Assembly (NCBI GenBank): GCA_902826695.1
Contig: CADEFU010000004.1
Span: forward strand, 1-64,000
Length of the DNA: 64,000 bases
Origin: an uncultured Alphaproteobacteria bacterium
GTDB taxonomy: Bacteria > Pseudomonadota > Alphaproteobacteria > Micropepsales > Micropepsaceae
Reading direction: 5' to 3'
Made by a program: the position numbers and the translations under genes. The notes under the pieces are model-generated. The model searched no databases, was not told the origin of the DNA, and saw only the letters and a program-made list of their open reading frames with translations. This document shows, piece after piece, positions 45,320 to 56,167 of the stretch; position 1 is the first letter of the stretch, and each line of letters begins with the position of its first letter.

Positions 45320-47587
45320 ATGCACGCGACCCTAAGGCTGCTGACTTTTGCCCTGCTAGCCACCGCCCTCGCGAGCTGTGCAGTCTTCACGCCGTTGCCC
45401 GAACCGCGCACGCTCGACCAGCGCCTCACGATGGTGCCGTCAGCCGGCGTCCGCGTGCAGCAGCCGGTCACCGTATGGTGGAACGAGCACCAAGTTCCCT
45501 ACATCGAAGCTGCGACGGACCGCGATGCCGCGTTTGCGCTCGGCCTCGTGCACGCGCACTTGCGCCTTGGCCAAATGGAAGTGATGCGCCGCATTTCGCA
45601 GGCTCGCATCTCCGAAATGGCGGGCCCGATCCCGCAGGTCGCAGACATCGAACACGCGCTACGCATCCTCGATCTCGGCCGGACCTCCAAAGCCGTCTAC
45701 GCTGCGATGCCGGCTGATACGAAAGCCTGGCTCGATGCGTTCGTCGAAGGCGTGAACCACTATCAAGCGACCGCAAAAGAACTCCCCCACGAGTACGCGC
45801 TGCTCGGTCTCGACAGGGAGCCATGGCGCAGCGAGGAGATCCTCACCATCGGCCGCCTCGCTTCCGTCGACGTCTCGTGGCTCGTCTGGATCCGCCTGAT
45901 GCCGCTGCGCGAACGCGAAGATTGGCCGCAACTGTGGGCCGAGATTTTGAAAGAGGGCACCGCCTCCGCCCCGTCCTTCGCATGGGACAAGCGCACGGCC
46001 GCAAACGAACTCTCGCGCCTGCTTTCGACGATGAGCCGAAACGGTTCGAACTCGATGGCGGTCAGTGCGCAAAAGACCGGCACCGGTGCCGCTATGATCG
46101 CAAGCGATCCGCACTTAGGCATCAGCTTGCCGAACCTCTGGGTGCTCGCGGGCGTCAAGTCGCCGTCCTACAACATGGTCGGCTTCATGGTGCCCGGCGT
46201 GCCGTTCGTCGCTGTCGGCCGCAACGCGAATATCGCCTGGGGCGGCACGAACATGCGCTCTGCCGGCAGCGATCTTTTCGACGTCAGCAAACTCCCGGCG
46301 GATCAAATCACGGAACGCACAGTGCCGGTGAAGACCCGCTGGTGGTTCGACGACGAACTGAAAGTCCGCGACACGCCGTACGGCCCGATCCTCTCCGACG
46401 CTGCAGCCCTCCCAAAGCGCGGAGGTGAACAGTTCGCACTCCGCTGGATCGGCCACAATCCGTCGGACGAGTTCACCGCAATGCTGAAGGTGAACCGCGC
46501 ACGCAATTGGGACGAGTTCCGCGCCGCCCTCGAAGGCTTTGCAATCTCGCCCCAAAACTTCGTCTACGCCGACACGAAGGGCAACATCGGCCAGGTGACG
46601 GCGACCCACTTGCCGAAACGCGCGAACGATCTCCCGAACGATCTCATCCGCCCGCTGAGCGAAGCCGCCGCGTGGAATGAAATCGTAACCTCCCGCGATC
46701 TGCCCGCGACATACAACCCGCCAGTGGGCTTCGTCGCCTCTGCCAACAACCGAGGCGCTGAGGCATCTATCCCCATCGGTTATTTCTTTTCAGCCGACGA
46801 CCGCGTCAAGCGCATGCAAGAAGTCTTGGGTGCGAGCACGCGCGTCACCGCCGACGATTTGAAGCGGCTGCAAATGGACACCTACGCGAGTTCCTCCGTG
46901 TCCATGCGCGACGCGCTAATCGCACGTGTCAAAGCGGACGCGCTCACGCTGACGCTCGCGCAAACCAAATTGGTCGACACGATCGCAGCATGGAACGGCC
47001 GCTACGACCGCGACAGCACCGGTGCCGTCGCCTTCGAAGCGGCGATGAAGGGCTTCTTGCCCAAGGCGTTCCCGGAGCACGAGATCCTTGCGTTCGACGC
47101 CACAGGCAGCCCCTATGTTCGCCTCGCCGCCCAACTTCCCTCGCTCGATGCCGCGAAGTTTCGTGACGCTCTCGCAGCCGGGTTGACCACCGCCGAAGAA
47201 GCATCGAAGTCGTACGCCACCTGGGGCGACATGCACCGTCTGATCGTTCAAGGCCAGTTCGCGGCGATCCCCGTCATCGGCAGCCGCTATGTCTTCGACG
47301 ACGTCCCCGCCGCAGGCTCGAGCGAGACGTTGCTGAAAACCGACCACGACACCTCCGCCGAACGCCACGCGACCCGTTACGGCGCTCAAGCCCGCCACGT
47401 CTCCGACCTCGCAAACCCCGACGCGAATTGGTTCGTCATGCTCGGCGGCAACGACGGCTGGTTCAACTCCTCAACGTTCCGCGATCAGGTAGGGGCATTC
47501 CAGGAGGGCCGCTCCTTCCAAGTTCCACTCCAAATCGAAACCGTGCGCGCCACGTTCAAACACAAGACGCAGCTCGCGCCGCAATGA
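45320..47587 (+). CDS. penicillin acylase-family lipoprotein (Ntn amidohydrolase)
   Basis: 755 residues. A lipoprotein signal ends LASC with lipidated C20. The alpha part (to residue 242) contains RDAAFALGLVHAHLRLGQME. The precursor is expected to cut itself before S243 (RNG|SNSMAVS), which becomes the N-terminal nucleophile; SDPHLGISLPNLW follows as in the family. This group includes penicillin G acylases and N-acyl-homoserine-lactone acylases, so a periplasmic acyl-amide substrate is likely. The stop overlaps the start of the GH3 gene by ATGA, indicating coupled expression. Confidence 0.9.
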   Translation: MHATLRLLTFALLATALASCAVFTPLPEPRTLDQRLTMVPSAGVRVQQPVTVWWNEHQVPYIEAATDRDAAFALGLVHAHLRLGQMEVMRRISQARISEMAGPIPQVADIEHALRILDLGRTSKAVYAAMPADTKAWLDAFVEGVNHYQATAKELPHEYALLGLDREPWRSEEILTIGRLASVDVSWLVWIRLMPLREREDWPQLWAEILKEGTASAPSFAWDKRTAANELSRLLSTMSRNGSNSMAVSAQKTGTGAAMIASDPHLGISLPNLWVLAGVKSPSYNMVGFMVPGVPFVAVGRNANIAWGGTNMRSAGSDLFDVSKLPADQITERTVPVKTRWWFDDELKVRDTPYGPILSDAAALPKRGGEQFALRWIGHNPSDEFTAMLKVNRARNWDEFRAALEGFAISPQNFVYADTKGNIGQVTATHLPKRANDLPNDLIRPLSEAAAWNEIVTSRDLPATYNPPVGFVASANNRGAEASIPIGYFFSADDRVKRMQEVLGASTRVTADDLKRLQMDTYASSSVSMRDALIARVKADALTLTLAQTKLVDTIAAWNGRYDRDSTGAVAFEAAMKGFLPKAFPEHEILAFDATGSPYVRLAAQLPSLDAAKFRDALAAGLTTAEEASKSYATWGDMHRLIVQGQFAAIPVIGSRYVFDDVPAAGSSETLLKTDHDTSAERHATRYGAQARHVSDLANPDANWFVMLGGNDGWFNSSTFRDQVGAFQEGRSFQVPLQIETVRATFKHKTQLAPQ

Positions 47588-49095
47588 TCGACTTCACCCC
47601 GGCGCTGCGCCTTTACGCCAAACAGCGCCGCGCCGCATTGGCGCGGCTGGAGAACGTCGAGACGCAACGTCGTCAACTTATGAGCCTCATCGCCAAGACC
47701 GCGGGCACGAAGTTCGGTCGCGACCACGGCTTTGCCAGCATATCGACGATCGAAGAGTTCCAGAGCGCCGTCCCGCTCCGCCGCTACGACGACTTCTGGC
47801 GCGATTACTGGAAGCCCGCCTTCCCGAACGTCGAGAACGTCACCTGGCCCGGCCGCGTGCCCTACTTCGCGGTCACCTCCGGAACGACGTCGGGTACGTC
47901 GAAATACATCCCCGTCACCCACGCGATGAACCGCTCGAACGCGAAAGCGGGTCTCGACCTCTTCACCCATCACGTGACGGCGCGTCCCGCCTCGCGCGTC
48001 TTCGGCGGCAAGAGTTTCATGCTGGGCGGCTCGACAGACCTCGTGCGCGAGGCCGACGGCATCTGGTCAGGCGACCTCTCGGGCATCGCGATCAAACGTC
48101 TGCCGTGGTGGGCAAAGCAGTTCGCGTTTCCGCCGGTCGAACTCGCGCTCATCACCGATTGGGAAGAAAAGGTCCGCCGCCTCGCCGTGCTCGCCGCTGA
48201 GACCGACATCCGCGTCCTGACCGGCGCGCCCCCGTGGCTACTGATCCTATTCGACAAGCAGCAAGCCAACGCCGGCCGCACGATGACGGCGCGCGATCTC
48301 TATCCCAATCTCGAAATGCTCGTGCATGGCGGCGTGAACTTCAAACCCTACCGCGCGAGATTTGAGCAGTTTCTGGCAGGCGGCGCAGAGCTGCGCGAAG
48401 TCTATCCCGCGTCAGAAGGTTTCATCGCACTGCAGGATGAGACGCCAGACCTGGGCCTGCGTCTCCTGACGGACACCGGCCTCTTCTACGAGTTCGTGCC
48501 GGTAGACGAACTCGACAGCGCGCGCCCTACGCGCCACTGGCTCGGCAACGTCGAAACCGGCGTCAACTACGCGATCGTACTATCAACGTGCGCGGGCGTC
48601 TTCGGTTACGTCATCGGCGACACTGTCCGCTTCGTCTCGAAACAGCCGCCACGCCTCTTCATTACCGGCCGCACCAGCTACATGATGTCGGCCTTCGGCG
48701 AACACCTGATCGGCGAGGAAGTGGAAGATGCCGTCACACGCGCCGCCGCAACGCTGAACCTCACGCTCAACGACTTCTCGATGGGTGCGGTCTTCCCAAA
48801 GCAACAAGGCGACCTTGGCGGCCACTTGTTCGTGGTCGAATTCGAGCCGATGCCAGCCGCCGATACGATCCAAAAGTTCGCGACGCTCATCGACGAACGG
48901 TTGCGGGCACTGAACGACGACTACCGCGCCCACCGCGCCGATGGCTTCGGCCTGCGCGCGCCCGATGTTCGCCCCGTCCCGGCAGGCACGTTTGCGCGTT
49001 GGATGAAATCGCGCGGCCGCCTGGGTGGCCAGAACAAGGTCCCGCGCATTATCAATGATCAACAGGTGTTCGATACGCTCGTTGGCCTAACGTAA
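47584..49095 (+). CDS. GH3-family acyl-amido synthetase
   Basis: 503 residues from the ATG overlapping the previous stop. It matches the bacterial members of the plant GH3 (auxin-responsive) family: an early TAGTKFGRDHGF, the nucleotide loop FAVTSGTTSGTSKYIPVT, EVYPASEGFIALQDE, and FGYVIGDTVRFVSKQPPRLF followed by TGRTSYMMSAFGEHLIGEEV near the C terminus. GH3 enzymes adenylate a carboxylate and join it to an amino acid. The substrate here is unknown. It is cytoplasmic, whereas the coupled acylase is periplasmic and would break the kind of bond this enzyme makes. Confidence 0.88.
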   Translation: MIDFTPALRLYAKQRRAALARLENVETQRRQLMSLIAKTAGTKFGRDHGFASISTIEEFQSAVPLRRYDDFWRDYWKPAFPNVENVTWPGRVPYFAVTSGTTSGTSKYIPVTHAMNRSNAKAGLDLFTHHVTARPASRVFGGKSFMLGGSTDLVREADGIWSGDLSGIAIKRLPWWAKQFAFPPVELALITDWEEKVRRLAVLAAETDIRVLTGAPPWLLILFDKQQANAGRTMTARDLYPNLEMLVHGGVNFKPYRARFEQFLAGGAELREVYPASEGFIALQDETPDLGLRLLTDTGLFYEFVPVDELDSARPTRHWLGNVETGVNYAIVLSTCAGVFGYVIGDTVRFVSKQPPRLFITGRTSYMMSAFGEHLIGEEVEDAVTRAAATLNLTLNDFSMGAVFPKQQGDLGGHLFVVEFEPMPAADTIQKFATLIDERLRALNDDYRAHRADGFGLRAPDVRPVPAGTFARWMKSRGRLGGQNKVPRIINDQQVFDTLVGLT

Positions 49096-49113
49096 CTGGC
49101 AGAACGTCACGGC

Positions 49114-50448
49114 CTAGAGCGCCGTGTCTTCCACCCAAGCCCGCGCAAGCATCACGCGCAGCTGCCACAACCGCAGCGAGGGAAACGGAAAGCGCGGCGG
49201 TAAACCGTTCACTGGCGCAGGCAATGCGCCCGCGGTTCCCGCGATCCGCTTTGCAAGTTCGCGCCCCGCCCACGTCATGAACGCAACACCGTTGCCATGG
49301 CACCCAAACGCAAATGAAACGGTTGGATCGTTCGGCAACTCACCGATCGCCGGCGTCAGCCGTCGCGTTGCAGCGATGAAGCCGCGCCAGGAATGCGTCG
49401 TTTCAATCCCTGCAAATCCTGGAAACATCTCAGCAATACGCCGCGTCAAAACCCGCCGCATCGCAAGCCCACCGGCGGGGCTGCCGGTCGCGTCACCGCG
49501 GCCGCCAAACATAAGGCGCTTGTCCGGTAACATCCGCAGATATGCAAGCAGCGCACGCGTGTTCGAAGCCGGCGCCTGGGTCCGCCACCCCTGCCGCGCA
49601 AGCTCGTCGTCGCTCAGCGGTCGCGTCGTCACGATGTTCGACAGCACCGGCATCACACGACCGGCTAGCTCCGGCACGAGCTCTTCCGGTAACCACCCGT
49701 TTGTCGCGACGATCACGCGCTTAGCGCGCAATGATCCGCTGGCCGTTACCAACACATGCTGCGCGTCCTCGCGCCGCCATGCCGTTACGCGCGAGTTCTG
49801 GTGCAGCTTCGTGCCGCGCTTCACCGTCGCCCGCGCCAGCCCAAGACAGTAAGCCAGGGGATTGAGTGCAAAGCCGACGCTTTCATGAAGCGCGCCTGCT
49901 TGTTCGGCGCACGCGAACGCCTCGCTCTCGAAACCGCTCGCATCGACGACCCGCGCGGGAACACCAATTCGGGCAAGCACGTCTGCATGCGTCTGCAGCT
50001 CGCCAACCCGCCCAGGCTTGTGCGCAAACGTCCAAACGCCATCGCCCTGACGCTTGAGATCGATCGTTTCATCTTTCGCCAGCGCGTCGACCAGCTGCAC
50101 CGCCTCGACAAGCGCGCGATAGAAAGCAAGCGTCTCGTCTTCGCCGTAGATACCTTTGAGTTCCGCGGCGCCAAGAAACGATGCCCCAACGCTGCAGAAC
50201 CCGCCATTGCGTCCCGAAGCACCCCAGCCGATTGGCCCAGCCTCAAGAACGCGCGCTTCAATCCCCGCACGTGCCAGGTGGTATGCCGCCGAGAGCCCGC
50301 AGTAACCGCCACCGACAACGGCGACGTCGGCGCTCGCATCGCCATGCAACGGCGGCGCTTCGACGTCGCCAAACGATGCGCGCTGCGTTTCCCAAAAGCT
50401 ATCGACGGGCTTCGACCAGTCGTAGAGCGTCGGATGGAACAAGGGCAC
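49114..50448 (-). CDS. FAD-dependent oxidoreductase (DAO/PuuB-like)
   Basis: 444 residues. The FAD-binding motif VAVVGGGYCGLSAAYHLARA (dinucleotide glycine loop at 46-51) is followed by GWGASGRNGGF, as in gamma-glutamylputrescine oxidase and related amine oxidases; FGCHGNGVAFMTWAGREL is the second FAD segment. It probably oxidises an amine or amino acid. It is convergent with the GH3 gene (18 bases apart), and 42 bases separate it from the DUF4287 gene upstream on the same strand. Confidence 0.85.
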   Translation of the reverse strand: MPLFHPTLYDWSKPVDSFWETQRASFGDVEAPPLHGDASADVAVVGGGYCGLSAAYHLARAGIEARVLEAGPIGWGASGRNGGFCSVGASFLGAAELKGIYGEDETLAFYRALVEAVQLVDALAKDETIDLKRQGDGVWTFAHKPGRVGELQTHADVLARIGVPARVVDASGFESEAFACAEQAGALHESVGFALNPLAYCLGLARATVKRGTKLHQNSRVTAWRREDAQHVLVTASGSLRAKRVIVATNGWLPEELVPELAGRVMPVLSNIVTTRPLSDDELARQGWRTQAPASNTRALLAYLRMLPDKRLMFGGRGDATGSPAGGLAMRRVLTRRIAEMFPGFAGIETTHSWRGFIAATRRLTPAIGELPNDPTVSFAFGCHGNGVAFMTWAGRELAKRIAGTAGALPAPVNGLPPRFPFPSLRLWQLRVMLARAWVEDTAL

Positions 50449-50490
50449 GTCAGCGATCCACGCTGCGCCGAGTGTCGGTCATCAGGGGCC

Positions 50491-51072
50491 TCAGTTCTCT
50501 TCGTAGGCGGCTTTGATCAGAGCCTTTGCCTCCGCATCGAACGCCTTGGCAGAATCAAGGACGAGCGCCTTCTTGTTCCGGTCCCCGCCGCCGAAGTTCT
50601 TGACGTCGATCAGCGGCGCCGACTTCGGATACTTCTGCATGGCAAGTCCAACCAAGAGCCCCTTCTTGCTCGGTTTGATCGCGCCGTATTGCTTCAAATG
50701 GTACAGCGCCACATAGCTCTTGCGTGGGCTCAACGTCCCCGCACCCAACTTCTCGACATAGGCTGCGACCTTTTCGTAGATCGGGCGCAGATCGGGCGCT
50801 TTTGCGAACAGAGCGTCCATGAGCTTGTCAGGGTCTTCGTCGCCAAATCCGCCCTGGCCATTGGTGCGCCAAAGCACCAGCATGGCTCGCGACTGGCCGA
50901 GCCCATGCTTGTCCTTAAACCACTTCAGCTGTGCCCGTGGCTTCGTCTCCGGGCAGGTCTTGGCTATCTTGATCCACTGGGCAAGAGATTTGCCGGTCGC
51001 CTTTTCCAAATTGGCTTCGAGGGCGGCCATGTATTGAACGATTTTGTCGGGTTCCTTGTAGGCTTCGGCCAT
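50491..51072 (-). CDS. DUF4287/DUF5655 domain protein
   Basis: 193 residues from the ATG at 51072. The N-terminal 75 residues (QYMAALEANLEKATGKSLAQ, WIKIAKTC, WFKDKHGLG) look like DUF4287, and the C-terminal part (KSYVALYHLKQYGAIKPSKK, APLIDVKNFGGGDRNKKALV) like DUF5655. Function is unknown; it is a soluble protein. It is probably co-transcribed with the downstream oxidoreductase. A longer frame upstream would cross tRNA-Asp and is rejected. Confidence 0.75.
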   Translation of the reverse strand: MAEAYKEPDKIVQYMAALEANLEKATGKSLAQWIKIAKTCPETKPRAQLKWFKDKHGLGQSRAMLVLWRTNGQGGFGDEDPDKLMDALFAKAPDLRPIYEKVAAYVEKLGAGTLSPRKSYVALYHLKQYGAIKPSKKGLLVGLAMQKYPKSAPLIDVKNFGGGDRNKKALVLDSAKAFDAEAKALIKAAYEEN

Positions 51073-51096
51073 TGGTCGCGCTTTACCTGGGTTTGC

Positions 51097-51125
51097 TTGA
51101 CACCTGAGGGCCCGTTCAGTACACC
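51097..51125 (+). promoter_or_regulatory. promoter candidate for tRNA-Asp
   Basis: TTGACA, 17 bases, then TACACC, about 50 bases before the tRNA. Confidence 0.55.
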
Positions 51126-51174
51126 CACCGCCTTCCGGCGGCCAGACTTCAAGGGTCGCCCTTTTGCCCTTTGC

Positions 51175-51248
<74 letters not shown>

Positions 51249-51251
<3 letters not shown>

Positions 51252-51332
51252 CCCTTCACCTTGTGCTGTGGGTGGCTTTCGCAAACAACCCGCGCGAAAG
51301 CGACGGATTGCCTTCAGAAGCCTCGGTGAAGG
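51249..51332 (+). repeat. tRNA-adjacent two-hairpin element (copy after tRNA-Asp)
   Basis: Stem 1 is CCACCC (51249-51254, using the tRNA CCA) with GGGTGG (51270-51275). Stem 2 is CCTTCA (51311-51316) with TGAAGG (51327-51332) around loop GAAGCCTCGG. It aligns with the element after tRNA-Val; the first 34 bases match at about 28 positions and stem 2 changes are paired. Confidence 0.75.
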
Positions 51333-51536
51333 ACGGCATCCGGATCGTGTCCCAAATTTCCTCCAAATCTGTCGCATGAAACCCACGCCAAAGCGCTTGC
51401 TTTGCGTTGCACAATCTTTAGGTTCGCGCCGGAATTTGGGCTGATTTGCGGCCCGCGGCGAGTCGCTCGCGGGCGCGTTCCAAGAGGGCAGGGCGGGGGC
51501 GCGAAATGACGCGTGTGCCGCCCCGTTTGGGCACCG

Positions 51537-51902
51537 ATGACGGACATCCTCGTCGAATACTTGCCGATCCTGATTTTTCTGGCGCTGTCGGGCGTGTTGG
51601 CTCTGGTGCTGTTGGTGGTGCCGATGATCGTCGCGCCGTCAAAACCCGACCCGGAAAAACTGTCTGCTTACGAATGCGGCTTCAACGCGTTCGACGACGC
51701 CCGCATGAAGTTCGACGTCCGGTTCTATCTGGTCGCGATCCTTTTCATCATCTTCGACCTTGAGGTCACCTTCCTGTTTCCCTGGGCGATCACGTTGAAG
51801 GAGACAGGCATGTTCGGCTTCTGGTCGATGATCGTTTTCCTCGGCATTCTGACCGTCGGTTTCATCTACGAATGGAAGAAGGGAGCGCTCGAATGGGAGT
51901 GA
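51537..51902 (+). CDS. nuoA: NADH-quinone oxidoreductase subunit A
   Basis: 121 residues with three membrane helices and the conserved loop [20 protein letters not shown] followed by [23 protein letters not shown] sequence (here [20 protein letters not shown]). It is part of the membrane arm near the quinone site of complex I. First gene of the nuo operon; the start ATG 51537 gives the usual length. It overlaps nuoB by 10 bases. Confidence 0.96.
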   Translation: MTDILVEYLPILIFLALSGVLALVLLVVPMIVAPSKPDPEKLSAYECGFNAFDDARMKFDVRFYLVAILFIIFDLEVTFLFPWAITLKETGMFGFWSMIVFLGILTVGFIYEWKKGALEWE

Positions 51903-52453
51903 CCCCGGCAATGGGCGCTGGCCGCGCAGGCGTCGAGGGGCGCGGCGCCATCGACCCGAACGACCCATTCTTCCTGAACGCCCGCGAAGAACTCGACAAT
52001 AAGGGCTTCCTCGTCGCCCGCGCGGACGATCTGATCACGTGGGCCCGCACCGGCTCCCTGATGTGGATGACCTTCGGCCTCGCCTGCTGCGCGGTTGAGA
52101 TGATGCAGGCGTCCACGCCGCGCTACGACCTCGAGCGCTTCGGCTTTGCCCCGCGCGCAAGCCCGCGCCAGTCCGACGTGATGATCGTCGCCGGCACGCT
52201 GACAAACAAAATGGCGCCCGCGCTGCGCAAGGTCTACGACCAAATGCCTGAGCCGCGTTACGTGATCTCAATGGGGTCCTGCGCGAACGGCGGCGGCTAC
52301 TATCACTATTCCTACTCGGTCGTGCGCGGCTGCGATCGCATCGTACCGATTGACATCTACGTGCCGGGCTGCCCGCCAACGGCCGAAGCGTTGGTCTACG
52401 GCGTGATGCTTCTGCAGAAGAAGATCCGCCGCACCGGCAACATCATCCGCTGA
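51893..52453 (+). CDS. nuoB: NADH-quinone oxidoreductase subunit B
   Basis: 186 residues. It binds the terminal [4Fe-4S] cluster N2 through C65, C66, C130 and C160 ([42 protein letters not shown]), which passes electrons to quinone. The ATG at 51893 lies inside nuoA and is preceded by GGGAG. Confidence 0.97.
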   Translation: MGVTPAMGAGRAGVEGRGAIDPNDPFFLNAREELDNKGFLVARADDLITWARTGSLMWMTFGLACCAVEMMQASTPRYDLERFGFAPRASPRQSDVMIVAGTLTNKMAPALRKVYDQMPEPRYVISMGSCANGGGYYHYSYSVVRGCDRIVPIDIYVPGCPPTAEALVYGVMLLQKKIRRTGNIIR

Positions 52454-52461
52454 GGCCCCCG

Positions 52462-53067
52462 ATGGCAGACGACATCAAAGCCCTAAGCGATTACATTCAG
52501 GAAAAGCGCAGCGGCTTCGGCATCGCGAACAGCATCGCTTTCGGCGAGCTGACGCTCAGCGCCTCGCCCGACACTCTGGTGGGCCTGCTCACCTTTCTGC
52601 GCGACGATCAGGCGTGCAAGTTCGCGGTCCTTATCGACATCTGCGGCGCCGACTACCCGAGCCGCGCGAAGCGCTTCGACGTCGTCTATCACTTGCTGAG
52701 CATGCACCGGAACCAACGAATCCGCGTGAAGATCGAAACCGACGAAGCAACGCCGGTCCCATCCGCCGTCGCCATCTGGCCTGCCGCCAATTGGTTCGAA
52801 CGCGAAGCTTTTGACATGTACGGCATCCAATTCGCGGATCACCCGGACCTGCGCCGCATCCTCACGGACTACGGCTTCACCGGTCATCCGCTGCGCAAAG
52901 ACTTCCCGCTGACCGGCTTTGTGGAGGTGCGCTACGACGACGAGCAAAAGCGCGTTGTCTATGAGCCGGTAAAGCTCGTTCAAGACTTCCGCAAGTTCGA
53001 TTTCATGTCGCCGTGGGAAGGCGCCAAGCACATCCTTCCGGGCGATGAGAAGGCCGCGAAACAATGA
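52462..53067 (+). CDS. nuoC: NADH-quinone oxidoreductase subunit C
   Basis: 201 residues, the 30-kDa subunit of the connecting arm. [20 protein letters not shown] and [19 protein letters not shown] are the family signature. It is a separate protein here, not fused to NuoD. It overlaps nuoD by ATGA. Confidence 0.96.
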   Translation: MADDIKALSDYIQEKRSGFGIANSIAFGELTLSASPDTLVGLLTFLRDDQACKFAVLIDICGADYPSRAKRFDVVYHLLSMHRNQRIRVKIETDEATPVPSAVAIWPAANWFEREAFDMYGIQFADHPDLRRILTDYGFTGHPLRKDFPLTGFVEVRYDDEQKRVVYEPVKLVQDFRKFDFMSPWEGAKHILPGDEKAAKQ

Positions 53068-54251
53068 CCACCGCGACCGAACCAAAAGCCCGCAATCTCA
53101 ATCTGAACTTCGGCCCACAGCATCCTGCCGCGCACGGCGTGTTGCGGTTGGTGCTCGAACTCGACGGCGAAATCGTCGAGCGCGTCGATCCGCATATCGG
53201 CCTCTTGCATCGTGGCACCGAAAAGCTGATCGAAAACAAGACGTACTTGCAGGCGGTGCCGTATTTCGACCGCCTCGACTACGTCGCACCGATGAACCAA
53301 GAGCACGCGTTCGCCCTTGCGGTTGAGCGTCTATGCGGCATAACCGTGCCGTCGCGCGCGCAGTACATCCGCGTGCTCTACAGCGAAATCGGCCGCATTC
53401 TCTCGCATCTCCTGAACACGACGACCCAGGCGATGGACGTCGGCGCTCTCGCCCCGGTCACCTGGGGTTTCGAGCAGCGCGAAATCCTGATGGGCTTTTA
53501 CGAGCGCGCGTCCGGTTCGCGTATGCACGCGGCGTTCGTGCGCCCCGGCGGCGTTCATCAGGACCTGCCGCAAAAGCTGCTCGACGATATCTACAAGTGG
53601 TGCGACGAGTTCCCGAAGACGCTCGACGATCTTGAAACGCTCCTCACCGGCAACCGCATCTTCAAGCAGCGCAACGTGGACATCGGCGTCGTCACGCCCG
53701 AGGTCGCGCTCGCCTGGGGCTTCTCCGGCGTGATGGTCCGTGGTTCCGGTATGGCGTGGGACCTGCGCCGCGCGCAACCTTACGAGTGCTATTCCGACCT
53801 CGAATTCGACATCCCCGTCGGCAAGAACGGCGACTGCTACGACCGCTATCTCGTGCGCATGGAAGAGATGCGTGAGGCGGCGAAGATCATGAAGCAGTGC
53901 ATCGCGAAGATGCCGAAAGGCCCGGTGCACGACACCTCGGGCAAGGTAATCCCGCCGAAGCGCGCCGAGATGAAGCAGTCGATGGAAGCCTTGATCCATC
54001 ACTTCAAGCTCTACACCGAAGGCTATCACGTCCCCGCCGGCGAAGTGTACGCCGCTGTCGAGGCGCCGAAGGGCGAGTTCGGCGTTTACCTGGTCAGCGA
54101 CGGCTCGAACAAACCCTACCGCTGTAAAATCCGCGCCCCTGGCTTCCCGCATCTGCAAGCCATGGACTTCCTTTGCAAAGGCCACATGATCGCCGACGTC
54201 GCCGCCATCCTCGGCTCCCTCGACATCGTATTCGGGGAGGTTGACCGATGA
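53064..54251 (+). CDS. nuoD: NADH-quinone oxidoreductase subunit D
   Basis: 395 residues, the 49-kDa subunit that forms the quinone pocket with Nuo[21 protein letters not shown] at the start and [20 protein letters not shown] are conserved, as is the end [11 protein letters not shown]. It overlaps nuoE by ATGA. Confidence 0.97.
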   Translation: MTTATEPKARNLNLNFGPQHPAAHGVLRLVLELDGEIVERVDPHIGLLHRGTEKLIENKTYLQAVPYFDRLDYVAPMNQEHAFALAVERLCGITVPSRAQYIRVLYSEIGRILSHLLNTTTQAMDVGALAPVTWGFEQREILMGFYERASGSRMHAAFVRPGGVHQDLPQKLLDDIYKWCDEFPKTLDDLETLLTGNRIFKQRNVDIGVVTPEVALAWGFSGVMVRGSGMAWDLRRAQPYECYSDLEFDIPVGKNGDCYDRYLVRMEEMREAAKIMKQCIAKMPKGPVHDTSGKVIPPKRAEMKQSMEALIHHFKLYTEGYHVPAGEVYAAVEAPKGEFGVYLVSDGSNKPYRCKIRAPGFPHLQAMDFLCKGHMIADVAAILGSLDIVFGEVDR

Positions 54252-54868
54252 GCCTTCGCCGTCTCGCCCCCGACCAGCCCACCTCCTTCGCGTTCACGCC
54301 GGAAAACCTCGCGTGGGCGCAGAAGCAGTTGAAGAAGTATCCGGAAGGCCGCCAAGCTTCCGCCGTCGTGCCGTTGTTGTGGCGCGCGCAGGAGCAGAAC
54401 GGCGGCCACGTGACCGAGCCGATGATCCGCGTGATCGCGGAGATGATCGGCGTATCGCCGATCCGCGTGCTCGAGATCGCGACGTTCTACACGATGTTCA
54501 ACCTGAAGCCTGTGGGTCAGCACTTGCTGCAGGTGTGCACGACAACGCCGTGCTGGCTGCGTGGCTCCGACGCAGTCGTTGCGGCTTGCAAGAAGCACAT
54601 TCATCCCCACGCTGAGACCGTCTCCGCCGACGGCAAGCTCTCGTGGATGGAAGTCGAATGCCTCGGCGCCTGCGTGAACGCACCGATCATCCAGATCGGC
54701 GACGACTTCTACGAGGACGTTGACGGCGCCCGGGCGGAAGCGATCATCAACGACCTGCGCGCCGGCCGTAAGCCGAAGCCGGGCTCGCAGATCGGCCGCC
54801 AAACGTCGGCGCCCGAAGGCGGTCCGCAGACACTCACCGACGCATCTCTCTATACGAAGGGCGGCTGA
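54248..54868 (+). CDS. nuoE: NADH-quinone oxidoreductase subunit E
   Basis: 206 residues, the 24-kDa thioredoxin-like subunit of the NADH module. Its [2Fe-2S] cluster N1a ligands are C97, C102, C138 and C142 ([23 protein letters not shown]). The tail of about 45 residues after the cluster domain is longer than in E. coli, as usual in alphaproteobacteria. Its stop overlaps nuoF by one base. Confidence 0.96.
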   Translation: MSLRRLAPDQPTSFAFTPENLAWAQKQLKKYPEGRQASAVVPLLWRAQEQNGGHVTEPMIRVIAEMIGVSPIRVLEIATFYTMFNLKPVGQHLLQVCTTTPCWLRGSDAVVAACKKHIHPHAETVSADGKLSWMEVECLGACVNAPIIQIGDDFYEDVDGARAEAIINDLRAGRKPKPGSQIGRQTSAPEGGPQTLTDASLYTKGG

Positions 54869-56163
54869 TGCTTTCCGATAAAGACCGCATCTTCACGAAC
54901 CTCTACGGCGTCCATGATTGGCGCCTCCCCGCCGCGCGCAAACGCGGCAACTGGGACGGCACAAAGGACATCATCGCCAAGGGTCGCGACTGGATCATCG
55001 ACGAGATGAAGAAGTCGGGGTTGCGCGGCCGCGGCGGCGCGGGCTTCCCGACGGGGCTCAAGTGGTCGTTTATGCCGAAGGCATCCGACGGCCGTCCGGC
55101 GTATCTCGTCGTCAACGCGGACGAGTCCGAGCCAGGCACGTGCAAAGACCGCGATATCATGCGGCACGATCCGCACACGCTGCTCGAAGGTTGCCTGATC
55201 GCGAGCTTCGCGATGAACGCGCACGCTTGTTACATCTACGTGCGCGGCGAATTCCGCATCGAATACAAACGCCTCGAAGCGGCGATCGAGGAATGCTACG
55301 CGGCGGGCCTGTTCGGCAAGAACGCGGCCGGCTCCGGTTGGGACTTCGACTGCTACGTCCATCATGGTGCCGGCGCGTACATTTGCGGCGAAGAAACCGC
55401 GCTGCTCGAAAGCCTCGAAGGCAAGAAGGGCATGCCGCGCCTGAAGCCGCCGTTCCCCGCGAATGTCGGCCTCTACGGTTGTCCCACGACGGTCAACAAC
55501 GTCGAGTCGATTGCGGTCGCGCCCGAAATCCTACGCCGCGGCGCCGCGTGGTTCTCGGCGCTCGGCCGTCCGAACAACACCGGCACGAAGCTCTTCTGCA
55601 TCTCCGGCCACGTGAACAAGCCCTGCAACGTCGAAGAGGAAATGGGCATTCCGCTCCGTGAGCTCATCGACAAGCATTGCGGCGGCGTGCGTGGCGGCTG
55701 GGATAACCTCTTAGCCGTGATCCCTGGCGGCTCGTCCGTGCCACTGCTTCCGAAATCGATCTGCGACACCGTCCTGATGGACTTCGATAGCCTGCGCGAC
55801 GTGAAGTCGGGCCTCGGCACTGCAGCCGTCATCGTCATGGACCGCTCGACCGACATCGTGAAGGCGATCGCGCGCCTCGCCCGTTTCTACAAGCACGAAT
55901 CCTGCGGCCAGTGCACACCGTGCCGCGAAGGCACCGGCTGGATGTGGCGCGTGATGGAACGGCTCGTCACCGGTGACGCGGAGCCGAAGGAAATCGATCT
56001 GCTGCTCGAAGTGACGTACCAAGTCGAAGGCCACACGATCTGCGCGCTCGGCGATGCCGCCGCGTGGCCGATCCAAGGCTTGATCCGCCACTTCCGCAGC
56101 GAAATCGAACGCCGCATCAACGCCAAACGCGCGGGCTCGCGCGCATCCGTGGCGGCGGAGTAG
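54868..56163 (+). CDS. nuoF: NADH-quinone oxidoreductase subunit F
   Basis: 431 residues, the NADH- and FMN-binding 51-kDa subunit. [16 protein letters not shown] (51-66) is the NADH/FMN loop; C346, C349, C352 ([15 protein letters not shown]) and C392 bind cluster N3. NADH oxidation starts here. Confidence 0.97.
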   Translation: MLSDKDRIFTNLYGVHDWRLPAARKRGNWDGTKDIIAKGRDWIIDEMKKSGLRGRGGAGFPTGLKWSFMPKASDGRPAYLVVNADESEPGTCKDRDIMRHDPHTLLEGCLIASFAMNAHACYIYVRGEFRIEYKRLEAAIEECYAAGLFGKNAAGSGWDFDCYVHHGAGAYICGEETALLESLEGKKGMPRLKPPFPANVGLYGCPTTVNNVESIAVAPEILRRGAAWFSALGRPNNTGTKLFCISGHVNKPCNVEEEMGIPLRELIDKHCGGVRGGWDNLLAVIPGGSSVPLLPKSICDTVLMDFDSLRDVKSGLGTAAVIVMDRSTDIVKAIARLARFYKHESCGQCTPCREGTGWMWRVMERLVTGDAEPKEIDLLLEVTYQVEGHTICALGDAAAWPIQGLIRHFRSEIERRINAKRAGSRASVAAE

Positions 56164-56167
56164 GGCC

